From assembly GCA_041661365.1 (NCBI GenBank), contig JBAZUN010000063.1, positions 1 through 19,727 on the forward strand: a stretch of DNA of 19,727 nucleotides, read 5' to 3'. The position numbers and the translations under genes are program-made. This document shows positions 1 to 6,725 of this stretch, in pieces; position 1 is the first letter of the stretch; each line of letters begins with the position of its first letter. The DNA is from CAITNQ01 sp041661365. GTDB lineage: Bacteria > Latescibacterota > UBA2968 > UBA8231. The notes under the pieces are model-generated. The model made no database searches. It was not told where the DNA came from and saw only the letters and a list, made by a program, of their open reading frames with translations.

Positions 1-426
1 CAGAAGCTGGAGGAGTTCTACCAGGATCGCCTGGCCTCTCAGGTGAGCATGACCCAGAACCTGGCCCGGCTCTCCCCCTCGGCCAGCTTCCTCTTCGCGG
101 CCACCGGCCTGGCCGGCACCGGCCCGTTCCTCTCCCGCCAGTTCGTGGCGGCCCGCGAGCGGTACCAGAAGGCCTACCAGGAACAGCAAAGCAGCATGTT
201 CCGCACCCTGTACCAGTCGGGCCGGGCCCAGTTCGCCAACGGCCGGATGGAGGTCAAGGACCGCGACTGGTTCAAGCCGGACGAGCTGCCCCGGTTCGCC
301 ATGGTGGCCGAGTCGCTCGGCGATTCCCTGAGCCTGGCCCTCTTCGACGTCCTCCTCCTGGCCGTGGCCAACGTGGTCTTCTTCCTGCTGGCCTTCGTCT
401 TCTTCCTCCGCTACGACGTCACCTGA
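1..426 (+). CDS. ABC-2 type permease, C-terminal fragment (5' truncated by window edge)
   Basis: The reading frame is open from base 1 to the TGA at 424-426, so only the last 141 codons of a longer gene are present. The visible part holds a soluble charged stretch and then one strongly hydrophobic segment near the C terminus (ALFDVLLLAVANVVFFLLAF), ending in a short RYDVT tail. This layout, a large extracytoplasmic insert followed by a last membrane helix, matches the end of the next gene, including a shared ARLSP-ASF motif followed by an LAG-containing segment. The two are paralogues. By family knowledge such proteins are membrane subunits of ABC-2 exporters and need a separate ATPase, which would lie upstream of this window. 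The substrate cannot be inferred. A 13-nt gap to the next start suggests co-transcription. Confidence 0.75.
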   Translation, partial: QKLEEFYQDRLASQVSMTQNLARLSPSASFLFAATGLAGTGPFLSRQFVAARERYQKAYQEQQSSMFRTLYQSGRAQFANGRMEVKDRDWFKPDELPRFAMVAESLGDSLSLALFDVLLLAVANVVFFLLAFVFFLRYDVT

Positions 427-439
427 GGGGGTGGGAGCC

Positions 440-1870
440 ATGCTGCTGCATCTGGTGCGCAAGGAGCTGCTCGACCACCTGCTTTCCCTCCGCTTCGCCA
501 TCGCCTGCGGGGTCTGCCTGCTGGTCTTCCTGCTCAGCTCCCTGGTCCTGGTGCGGGACTACCGCGAGGCGGCCTCGACCTACGCCATGAACCAGGTGGT
601 CCACCGCAACGCCGTGCTCCAGACCACCGAGATCCAGGGCCTCTGGGAGGGCGTCAACGTGGACCGACCGCCCAATCCGCTGAGCATCCTGGTCCGCGGG
701 CTGATGCCGCAGCTCACCGAGAGCGTCAAGGTGCAGTTCGGCGGCAATCTCGATTTCGCCGAGGCCTACGAGCAGAACCCGGTGATCCCGCTCTTCCCCC
801 AGGTCGACTTCGTCTTCGGCGTGGGGATCGTCATGAGCCTGCTGGCCCTGGCCTTCGGGTACGACGCGGTGGCCGGCGAGCGGGAGTCCGGGGTACTCAA
901 AGTCCTGATGTCCTACCCAGTGCCGCGCGACCTGGTCCTGCTGGGGAAGTGGCTGGGCGGGTACCTGGCCCTGGTCGCCCCCTTCCTGGTCGCCTTCCTG
1001 GCCTCCCTGGTTCTCATGGTCCTCTTCCCCGAGGTCCAGCCGACCTCGGACACCACCCTCGGGGTCCTGGCCCTCCTGGGCCTGGCCCTCCTCTACCTGG
1101 CCGCAATCTACTCCCTGGGCCTGCTCGTCTCCTGCCGAGTCAGCCTCTCCTCGACCGCCATCACCGTTCTCCTCCTGATCTGGGTGGTGCTGATCCTCGC
1201 CCTGCCGAACATGGCCCCGTACGTCGCCGCGCGGATCACGCCGATCCCGTCGCGGGAGAGCGTCGAGCGGGAGCGGGTCGAGGTCCAGCAGGCCATGCAG
1301 AAACGCGCCGAGGCCATGTGGCGGGAAGAAATGCAGCGCAGTGGCGGCCGCGGCTTCAGCGTGAGCGACTCCCTGCGCGCCAAGTTCGAGGCCATGCAGA
1401 AGGAGGCAGAGGCGGCGGTGCAGAAGGTGGAGGACAGCTACGCGGCCAAGCTCGCCGGCCAGAGCCGCTTAGCCGGGGTCGTGGCCCGGCTCTCCCCCCT
1501 GGCTTCCTTCGAGCTGACCGCTTTTGACCTGGCCGGCGCCGGGATTGACCAAGAGCGCCGCTTCGTCGAATCGCTGAAGACCTACGGCAAGACCTGGCAG
1601 GAATATTCGGAGAAGAAGCAGGAGGCCTGGCGCCGGTACATCGAGCAGAAGCAGAAGGAGAGCAAGGACGGGATGATCTCCTTCAACATGGCGGAGATGA
1701 ATCAGTTCAACAAGCTGGACCTGGGCGACTATCCCAGGTACGGCTTTGCCTACATGCCGTTCGGCGACCGCCTGGGCCTGGCCTGGGGAGACCTTCTCCT
1801 GCTCCTGGTCTGGAACGTGGTCTTCTTCATGCTGGCCTACCTCTCCTTCGTGCGGCGAGACGTCCAGTGA
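440..1870 (+). CDS. ABC-2 type permease with large extracytoplasmic insert (DUF3526-like)
   Basis: I chose ATG 440 because GAGGGGG at 425-431 sits 8 nt upstream. An in-frame GTG at 431 has no properly spaced ribosome site. The 476-residue product starts with a short cytoplasmic HLVRKELLDHLLSLRF segment and a first membrane helix. An extracytoplasmic segment follows, then a cluster of helices from about residue 125 to 265. A charged, coiled-coil-prone insert covers about residues 270-430, and a final helix lies near the C terminus. The GERESGVLKVLMSYPVPR motif after the second helix is typical of ABC-2/GldF-type permeases, and the insert resembles DUF3526 proteins. It is a paralogue of the preceding partial gene, so the pair probably forms a heterodimeric channel with an ATPase encoded upstream. 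Export of an envelope component is possible, but the substrate is unknown. Confidence 0.82.
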   Translation: MLLHLVRKELLDHLLSLRFAIACGVCLLVFLLSSLVLVRDYREAASTYAMNQVVHRNAVLQTTEIQGLWEGVNVDRPPNPLSILVRGLMPQLTESVKVQFGGNLDFAEAYEQNPVIPLFPQVDFVFGVGIVMSLLALAFGYDAVAGERESGVLKVLMSYPVPRDLVLLGKWLGGYLALVAPFLVAFLASLVLMVLFPEVQPTSDTTLGVLALLGLALLYLAAIYSLGLLVSCRVSLSSTAITVLLLIWVVLILALPNMAPYVAARITPIPSRESVERERVEVQQAMQKRAEAMWREEMQRSGGRGFSVSDSLRAKFEAMQKEAEAAVQKVEDSYAAKLAGQSRLAGVVARLSPLASFELTAFDLAGAGIDQERRFVESLKTYGKTWQEYSEKKQEAWRRYIEQKQKESKDGMISFNMAEMNQFNKLDLGDYPRYGFAYMPFGDRLGLAWGDLLLLLVWNVVFFMLAYLSFVRRDVQ

Positions 1871-1934
1871 CCAGCGGCGCACCGGTTCGCCGCCATCACA
1901 CCAAGAATCTTCGGTTCGCGAGGAGAGGGTGGGG

Positions 1935-2558
1935 ATGACTAAGGTTCCGGGTCGTAGCCGAATGGTGACCAGCCTGCTGGCCAGCAGGCCGCAACACCTG
2001 GTGACCTACGGATGCAGTCTGACCGCGGGCGGGGCCTGGGTCGAGCAGGTTCGTTGCGCCCTGGATCAACGATTCCCCGGACTGGTGAGGGTGACCAACA
2101 GCGGCCAGGGCGCCATGTGGTCGCGCTGGGGACTGGAGAACCTCAAGGAGCGGGTGATCGACCAACAGCCGGACACCGTGCTCATCGAGTTCTCGATGAA
2201 CGACGCGTACCTGCCGTACGAGACCTCGCTGGAGGAGGCGCGGCAAAATCTTATAGGGATGATCGAGCGGCTCGCGGCGGCCCTGCCGGCCTGCGAGGTG
2301 ATCGTGATGGTGATGAACCCGCCGGTCGGTGAGCATCGGGCGGTCCGGCCGAGGATCGAGGAGTTCAACGAGGTCTACCGCCAGGTGGCCCGCGCGCTCG
2401 GTCTGCGGCTGATCGACCACTACCCGGCCTGGCAGCGTCTCCTGGCCGAAGACCCGCCCGCCTTCCAGGCCTGCGTGCCCGACGGGGTCCACCCGGCCGA
2501 GATCGGGTGCGAGCGGATCATCACCCCGGCGATCCTCGCCGGCCTGGGCCTCGACTGA
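1935..2558 (+). CDS. SGNH/GDSL-family hydrolase
   Basis: The 207-residue protein starts at ATG 1935, 7 nt after AGGAGAG (1921-1927). The open frame extends further upstream but only overlaps the end of the permease gene. The SGNH blocks are visible in order: block I YGCSLTAG with nucleophile Ser28, block II NSGQGA near residues 55-60, block III FSMND with Asn89, and block V DGVHP with Asp183 and His186. All four catalytic or oxyanion positions are present, so the enzyme should be an active esterase, lipase or acyl-ester hydrolase. There is no clear signal peptide, so it is probably cytoplasmic. The family acts on many esters, including acetylated sugars and lysophospholipids, and the substrate cannot be read from sequence. 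It lies 64 nt after the permease and may be co-transcribed. Confidence 0.85.
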   Translation: MTKVPGRSRMVTSLLASRPQHLVTYGCSLTAGGAWVEQVRCALDQRFPGLVRVTNSGQGAMWSRWGLENLKERVIDQQPDTVLIEFSMNDAYLPYETSLEEARQNLIGMIERLAAALPACEVIVMVMNPPVGEHRAVRPRIEEFNEVYRQVARALGLRLIDHYPAWQRLLAEDPPAFQACVPDGVHPAEIGCERIITPAILAGLGLD

Positions 2559-2722
2559 GCCGGCGCTAGGTGTCTGCTTGCGGAAGTCCGCGTTAACACC
2601 GAGGGCGTCGAGGCGCCCGGGCCGCCAGGCGACCGACCGACAGCGGATCGAGGGGAGATCCGCAGAGGAAGGTCAACGCCGCGGGCCGGGATGGATCGGC
2701 GCCCGAATGTAGCCGACTTCCG
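2559..2722 (+). other. Non-coding stretch rich in inverted repeats; possible structured RNA
   Basis: No credible coding frame is visible. Several complementary segments are: GGTGT (2569-2573) with ACACC (2596-2600), enclosing GCGG-AAGT-CCGC; CGGAAGTC (2581-2588) with GACTTCCG (2715-2722); GCGGATC with GATCCGC around a GAGGGGA loop (2643-2663); GGGCG with CGCCC near 2603-2618; and GCGTT with AACGC (near 2590 and 2674). Some of these exclude each other, so the fold is uncertain. I compared it by eye with SRP RNA, RNase P RNA, 6S RNA, tmRNA and common riboswitches and found no diagnostic core. It could be an RNA gene, a 3' untranslated region, or the edge of an element broken by the adjacent gap. 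Confidence 0.3.
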
Positions 2723-2732
2723 NNNNNNNNNN
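2723..2732. other. Assembly gap (10 N)
   Basis: Ten consecutive N characters mark a scaffold join whose true length is unknown. The gap falls immediately after the 3' arm of the inverted repeat ending at 2722. Assembly may have failed at a hairpin or repeat here, and the continuity of the SGNH gene with the LemA operon is not proven. Confidence 0.98.
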
Positions 2733-2763
2733 GTAGGTGCAGGGCCGGCGTCTTGCTTGAGGC

Positions 2764-3330
2764 TCAGAACTTGACCGCCGGAGCCTGCTTCGCCCCCTCG
2801 GCCGCCTCGAACAGCGGGGCCCGCTCGAACCCCCCGGCGAAGAAGGAATACGGGATCTTCCGGATCGTGGTGTTGAAGACCTGGGCCGCCTCGTTGTACC
2901 GGCGGCGCTCGACCGCGATCCGGTTCTCGGTCCCGGCCAGCTCGTCCTGCAGGGCCATGAAGCTGGTGTTGGCCTTCAGGTCGGGGTACCGCTCGACCAC
3001 CACCAGCAGCCGCGCCAGGGCCCCGGTGAGCTGGTTGTTGGCCTCGATCTTCTCGGCCGGCGACTGGGCTCCGCCGACGCTGGCCCGGGCCCGGGTAACC
3101 TCGATGAGCACCTCCTGCTCGTGCGCCGCGTACCCCTTGACGGTCTCGACCAGGTTGGGGATCAGGTCCATCCGCCGCTGGAGCTGGTTCTCGACCTGGG
3201 ACCAGGCGGTCTTCACCCCCTCGTCCAGGGCGACCAGCTCGTTGTGCAGATTGATGTACCAGCGGAAGCCGAGGAAGGCCACAAGGATGATCGCGCCGAC
3301 GATGAGCAGGATGCGGAATGAGCCTTTCAT
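2764..3330 (-). CDS. lemA: LemA family membrane protein
   Basis: The 188-residue protein begins at ATG 3330, with GGAGG (plus-strand CCTCC at 3335-3339) 4 nt upstream. It has a short N-in segment, one membrane helix (about residues 6-24), and a long helical soluble domain. LemA hallmarks are clear: NELVALDEGVKTAWSQVENQ, then QRRMDLIPNLVETVKGYA and HEQEVLIEVTRARA, and further on ERYPDLKAN and RRRYNEAAQVFNT. The C-terminal IPYSFFAGGFERAPLFEA is also typical of the family. Length is normal. LemA proteins are single-pass, mostly helical proteins of poorly known function that often sit beside TPM-domain proteins, as here. The gene is last in a three-gene minus-strand operon, 31 nt after the nucleotidyltransferase-like gene. 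A membrane-stress or protein quality-control role is inference from this common pairing. Confidence 0.93.
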   Translation of the reverse strand: MKGSFRILLIVGAIILVAFLGFRWYINLHNELVALDEGVKTAWSQVENQLQRRMDLIPNLVETVKGYAAHEQEVLIEVTRARASVGGAQSPAEKIEANNQLTGALARLLVVVERYPDLKANTSFMALQDELAGTENRIAVERRRYNEAAQVFNTTIRKIPYSFFAGGFERAPLFEAAEGAKQAPAVKF

Positions 3331-3361
3331 GCTACCTCCGTGGTTGGCCCCGTGGGGGGAG

Positions 3362-4087
3362 CTATCCGGCGGTCTGGGTGGAATCGACGATCTCCGCCAG
3401 GCGGGTGACAGCGTCTGCGTACGGGGCGAAGGCCGCGGTCAGCACCTGGCGGTTCTTGCCCTGCAGCGCCCGGAGCAGCGCGCCGAACGGTTGTTGCTGC
3501 AGGTCGTACGCCGCCTCCACGGCGGCGAACAACTCGGCCCGGGCATCGGGCACCGGAATCTGCCGCAGGTGGAGCAGAGCGCGGAAGAGGGCGGCGAAAT
3601 CGCGCAGCGAGACGGCCGCCAGCTCCCGTAGGTGCTTCTCTGACTCGCGGGCGTCGAGCCAGGCCTGGAAGAGATGCAGGCGCTTCCCCTTCAGCTCCCG
3701 CTCGATCTGGAGGCGCAGGTGGTCCTGGCGGATGACCAGCGGCGACAGCAGGTCAGCGCCGAGGAGCATCCGGTGCCGCAGCTTCAAGTTGAGGAACTCG
3801 ATGGGGAAGGCGTCCAGGGAACGGTCGATGTACCCGGGGTCGAGGAAGAGGGGCCGGCTGACCCGCTGCTTGAGCCAACGCTTCTGCACGGCCGCGCTGC
3901 GGGCCAGCTCCTCCAGACTCACCCGCCGCAGGACGAGCAACAGGTTCACGTCAGAACGGCGAGGGTCGAAGTCTGCGCTCACGGCGCTGCCGTAGAGGAC
4001 GGCCGAGAGCAGGTCCTCGCCGTAGCAGGCCAGGTACTCGCGACCGGCCTCGGTGGCCACGACGACGGGATCCGCGATCTTGCCCAT
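3362..4087 (-). CDS. Nucleotidyltransferase-like protein with altered catalytic motif
   Basis: The 241-residue protein starts at ATG 4087 with an AGGAG upstream. Near residues 31-52 it has the signature region of pol-beta-type nucleotidyltransferases: LYGSAVSADFDPRRSDVN followed by hydrophobic residues. The usual motif is GS, about ten residues, then D-h-D, with both acids binding metal. Here the second acid is Asn (DVN), so normal metal-dependent transfer is doubtful. The remaining 180 residues look mostly helical with many Arg and Leu, and no second catalytic centre is visible. There is no signal peptide, so it is probably cytoplasmic. It lies between the TPM-domain and LemA genes (36 nt and 31 nt gaps), which implies a function joined to that pair, perhaps regulatory nucleotide or protein binding rather than catalysis. 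Confidence 0.75.
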   Translation of the reverse strand: MGKIADPVVVATEAGREYLACYGEDLLSAVLYGSAVSADFDPRRSDVNLLLVLRRVSLEELARSAAVQKRWLKQRVSRPLFLDPGYIDRSLDAFPIEFLNLKLRHRMLLGADLLSPLVIRQDHLRLQIERELKGKRLHLFQAWLDARESEKHLRELAAVSLRDFAALFRALLHLRQIPVPDARAELFAAVEAAYDLQQQPFGALLRALQGKNRQVLTAAFAPYADAVTRLAEIVDSTQTAG

Positions 4088-4123
4088 GGGACTGCTCTCC
4101 TGTTGTGGCGATCGATGGCGGTG

Positions 4124-4897
4124 TCAGAACCCGCGCGAGGCGCCGCCGCCGCCGCTCCCGCCGCCGCCGAACCCGCCCCCGAATCCACCGCCCCCGAACC
4201 CGCCGCCGAACCCACCCGAGCCGCGCCCTCGGCCGCCGGTCAGGCTCGACAGGAGCAGGGCCCAGAGCAGGGCCCGACCCCAGCGCGTGCCCGACAGGGC
4301 CAGGGCCAGAAGCAGCAGGAGGATCATGCCGACCGGCGAGCCGGGCCGTCCTTCATTCGTAGGGCGTTCAGCGGGGGGTGCCGGCGACGGCGCCCGCAGG
4401 GTCAGGCCCTTCTCAACGGCCACCCGCTGGGCCAGGGCCAGCGAGACCGCCTCGAGGCCGGTGGCGTAGTCGTTGGCCCGAAAGGCCGGTATCCCGTACT
4501 GGTCCAGCAGCCGGCCGGCGACCGCATCGGGGAGGTACCCCTCGGCCCCGTACCCGACCTCGATCCGCACCCGCCGCGGATCGAGGGAAAGGAGCACCAG
4601 GGCTCCCTCGTCACTGCCGGCTTGGCCGATCCCCCACTTCGCGTACAGGCGGTTGGCGTACTCCTCGATCGATTCCTCACCGATGGTGGGCACGGTGGCC
4701 ACCACCAGCCCGAAGTGGCCCTGCTCCCACAACTCCCGGGCCAGCGCGGTCAGACGGGCCTCGGTACCCGGGTCGATCACCCCGGCCAGGTCGGCCACCG
4801 GACCGGTCGGCCGCTCGGGGAGCTGAGCCCCGGCGGCGACGGCCAGCAGCAGCGCCGGCATCAGGACCAGGCCGACCAGACCGGCCAAGGTCCGCAT
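4124..4897 (-). CDS. TPM-domain (YgcG-like) membrane protein with glycine-rich tail
   Basis: I chose ATG 4897 because a strong GAGGAGG lies 4-5 nt upstream on the minus strand (plus strand 4902-4908), and because this start gives a clean signal peptide ending near AGAQ. The open frame upstream of it is ignored. The 257-residue protein contains a TPM domain at about residues 30-155: VADLAGVIDPGTEARL, then GHFGLVVATVP, YANRLYAKWGIG, and GALVLLSLDPRRVRIEVGYG followed by GYLPDAVAG. A hydrophobic segment near residues 190-215 follows, then a low-complexity tail of GGFGGG and GGGGF units ending in SRGF, typical of this family. The TPM domain should lie outside the cytoplasmic membrane. It is first in the operon with the nucleotidyltransferase-like and LemA genes, a common partnership. 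Biochemical function in bacteria is not settled. Confidence 0.9.
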   Translation of the reverse strand: MRTLAGLVGLVLMPALLLAVAAGAQLPERPTGPVADLAGVIDPGTEARLTALARELWEQGHFGLVVATVPTIGEESIEEYANRLYAKWGIGQAGSDEGALVLLSLDPRRVRIEVGYGAEGYLPDAVAGRLLDQYGIPAFRANDYATGLEAVSLALAQRVAVEKGLTLRAPSPAPPAERPTNEGRPGSPVGMILLLLLALALSGTRWGRALLWALLLSSLTGGRGRGSGGFGGGFGGGGFGGGFGGGGSGGGGASRGF

Positions 4898-5057
4898 CGG
4901 CCTCCTCAACGGCCGGCCGGATCGTCGGGTCAGGGGCAATGGACCGAGCATCTGCAGATGTCCCCACGGGGTTCGGGACCACGAGACCGGCGCGGATCGC
5001 TCTCCGTAATGATGCTCCGGACGGTCCTTAAGTCAAGCGGGCAGACCGGTGATGAGC

Positions 5058-5088
5058 TTGACAGCGCGGGGTGAATACCGTTTGTACT
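5058..5088 (+). promoter_or_regulatory. Possible sigma-70 promoter for the Mla-type operon
   Basis: A perfect TTGACA lies at 5058-5063. The best -10 candidates are TGTACT (5083-5088, 4 of 6 matches but a long 19-nt spacer) or TTTGTA at 17 nt. Transcription would start near 5094, upstream of ATG 5113 but downstream of the alternative GTG 5071, which slightly favours the ATG. This is weak evidence from one good half-site. Confidence 0.25.
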
Positions 5089-5112
5089 GCAGCCCCGATC
5101 CCGGATCTGACG

Positions 5113-5910
5113 ATGAAGAAGGTGGTCCGTCGCACCGCCCTTGGCATCCTCGCCCGCTTCGGCCGGTCGGCCGAGGTGGTGGCCGGGCACGCCGGCGGGA
5201 TGAGTCTGCTGGCCTGGCGGGTGACCGGCGCGACCCTGACCGGCCGGGTGGCCCTGCGGGACGTTCTCAACCAACTGGTCACCACCGGGGTGGCCAGCGT
5301 GCCGCTGGTGCTGCTGACCTCGGTCCTCTCGGGGATCGTCACCTCGCAGCAGGGCGGGTACCAGTTCACCGGCGCGGTGCCGCTCTACGTCCTCGGCAGC
5401 GTGGTCACCGAGAGCATCGTCCTCGAGCTGGGCCCGGTGATGACCGCCTTCGTCCTCATCGGCCGCGTCGGCGCCCGGATCGCCGCTGAGCTGGGCACCA
5501 TGAAGGTTTCGGAGCAGATCGACGCGCTCTATTCCCTGGGCCGTGACCCGGTGCCGACCCTGGCCGCGCCCCGGATCATCGCCATGACCATCGCCACGCC
5601 GCTGCTGGTGGGGATGTCGAACCTGGTCGGGCTGGGGTCGGCGATGATCTCCTCGCGGCTGACCATGGGGCTGGGGTTCGAGACCTTCCTCTACGGCGCA
5701 AGGCTCTTCTGGCATTCCTGGGATCTGCTCTATTCGCTGATCAAGGGACTGGCCTTCGGCTACACCATCCCCCTGATCTCGGTCTACATGGGCCTGGATA
5801 CGCGGGGTGGGGCCGAGGGCGTGGGACGGGCCACCACCCTGGCGGTGGTGACCATGATCGTCACCGTCCTGGTGATCGACGCCGTGTACCCCCCCCCCTT
5901 CCTCAACTAG
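5113..5910 (+). CDS. mlaE: MlaE-family ABC transporter permease
   Basis: The 265-residue protein is the membrane subunit of an MCE-type phospholipid ABC transporter in the inner membrane. Family signatures are present: VPLVLLTSVLSGIVTSQQ, then YVLGSVVTESIVLELGPVMT, the highly conserved VGARIAAELGTMKVSEQIDAL, and PRIIAMTIATPLLV. Five to six hydrophobic segments are visible and the length is normal. I prefer ATG 5113 (MKKVVRRT) over the upstream in-frame GTG 5071, since it gives family-typical length; neither has a good ribosome site. The gene begins a three-gene operon with an ATPase 5 nt downstream and an MCE protein. By family knowledge the complex moves phospholipid between inner and outer membranes. 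Direction of transport is not visible. Confidence 0.92.
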   Translation: MKKVVRRTALGILARFGRSAEVVAGHAGGMSLLAWRVTGATLTGRVALRDVLNQLVTTGVASVPLVLLTSVLSGIVTSQQGGYQFTGAVPLYVLGSVVTESIVLELGPVMTAFVLIGRVGARIAAELGTMKVSEQIDALYSLGRDPVPTLAAPRIIAMTIATPLLVGMSNLVGLGSAMISSRLTMGLGFETFLYGARLFWHSWDLLYSLIKGLAFGYTIPLISVYMGLDTRGGAEGVGRATTLAVVTMIVTVLVIDAVYPPPFLN

Positions 5911-5915
5911 CCCCC

Positions 5916-6725
5916 GTGATCGAGTACGTCGACATCCACAAGGCGTTCGACGTGCCGGTGCTCAGCGGCATCAACCTGACCGTGGCCACCCGCGAGACCG
6001 TCTCCATCGTCGGCCCGTCGGGCACCGGCAAGAGCGTGCTGCTGCGGACCACCAACGGGCTGTTGATCCCGGACCGCGGGGACGTGCGGATCGACGGCGT
6101 CTCGGTCTACCGCTCGTCGGCCTCGGTCCTGGCCGCGATCCGGCGGAAGGTGGGGTACGTCTTCCAGTACGCGGCCCTGTTCGACTCGATGAACGTGTAC
6201 GAGAACACCTGCCTGGGCGTGCCCGACGAGGAGGCCCGCCGGATCGGCTCCACCGAGCTGCAGCGGCGGGTCTGCGAGTCGCTCGAGCTGGTCAACCTCG
6301 ACCCGGGGCAGATCCTGTACAAGCTGCCGTCCGAGCTGTCGGGCGGGATGCGGAAGCGGGTCGGGCTGGCCCGGGCCATCGTTGGCCGGCCGGAGATCGT
6401 GCTCTACGACGAGCCGGTGACCGGCCTCGACCCGGTCAACGCCGCCGCGGTCTCGCACCTGATCCAGCAGATCAACGAGCGGGCCCACGTCACCTCGATC
6501 ATCGTCACCCACGACATCGAGCAGGCCGTGGCCATCTCCGACCGGGTGGCGCTCCTGTCCCACGGTCGGCTCCGCTTCGTCGGCACGCCCGACCAGTTCC
6601 GCGCCAGCGAGGATCCGGTGGTGCGGGCCTTTGCCGACCGGCAGGCCGCGGCCGAGGCGGCGCTGCAGATCATGGAGACCGAGGAAGCCACCGAGGTATC
6701 CATGGAACGCGAGGAGGAACCGTGA
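5916..6725 (+). CDS. mlaF: MlaF-family ABC transporter ATP-binding protein
   Basis: The 269-residue ATPase starts at GTG 5916, only 5 nt after the permease stop and without a visible ribosome site, so translation is probably coupled. The core motifs are all present: Walker A GPSGTGKS (33-40), Q-loop Gln84 in YVFQYAALFDSMNVYEN, signature LSGGMRKRVGLARAI (from 141), Walker B IVLYDEPVTGLDP (from 161) and H-loop His199 in IVTHD. The GGMRKR signature and ALFDSM after the Q-loop are characteristic of MlaF rather than general ABC ATPases. The last 30 residues are Glu- and Ala-rich. It energises the transporter formed with the neighbouring permease and MCE protein. Its stop overlaps the next start by 4 nt (GTGA). 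Confidence 0.93.
   Translation: MIEYVDIHKAFDVPVLSGINLTVATRETVSIVGPSGTGKSVLLRTTNGLLIPDRGDVRIDGVSVYRSSASVLAAIRRKVGYVFQYAALFDSMNVYENTCLGVPDEEARRIGSTELQRRVCESLELVNLDPGQILYKLPSELSGGMRKRVGLARAIVGRPEIVLYDEPVTGLDPVNAAAVSHLIQQINERAHVTSIIVTHDIEQAVAISDRVALLSHGRLRFVGTPDQFRASEDPVVRAFADRQAAAEAALQIMETEEATEVSMEREEEP

Noticed and set aside
2559..2763. SRP RNA, RNase P RNA, 6S RNA or a cobalamin riboswitch
   Set aside because: Short similarities such as AATGTAGCCGAC were noted, but the diagnostic cores (the SRP GGAA-tetraloop helix, RNase P GAGGAAAGTCC, the B12 box) are absent.
5008..5036. Possible minus-strand promoter for the TPM operon (TTGACT at 5036-5031)
   Set aside because: At 16-18 nt spacing the -10 candidates (CATCAT, ATCATT, TCATTA) match the consensus poorly, so it is not listed as a feature.
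3674..5074. 466-codon plus-strand frame and Pro-rich frames opposite the TPM-domain gene
   Set aside because: The proline runs are the antisense of the glycine-rich tail of the TPM protein and no motif is present.
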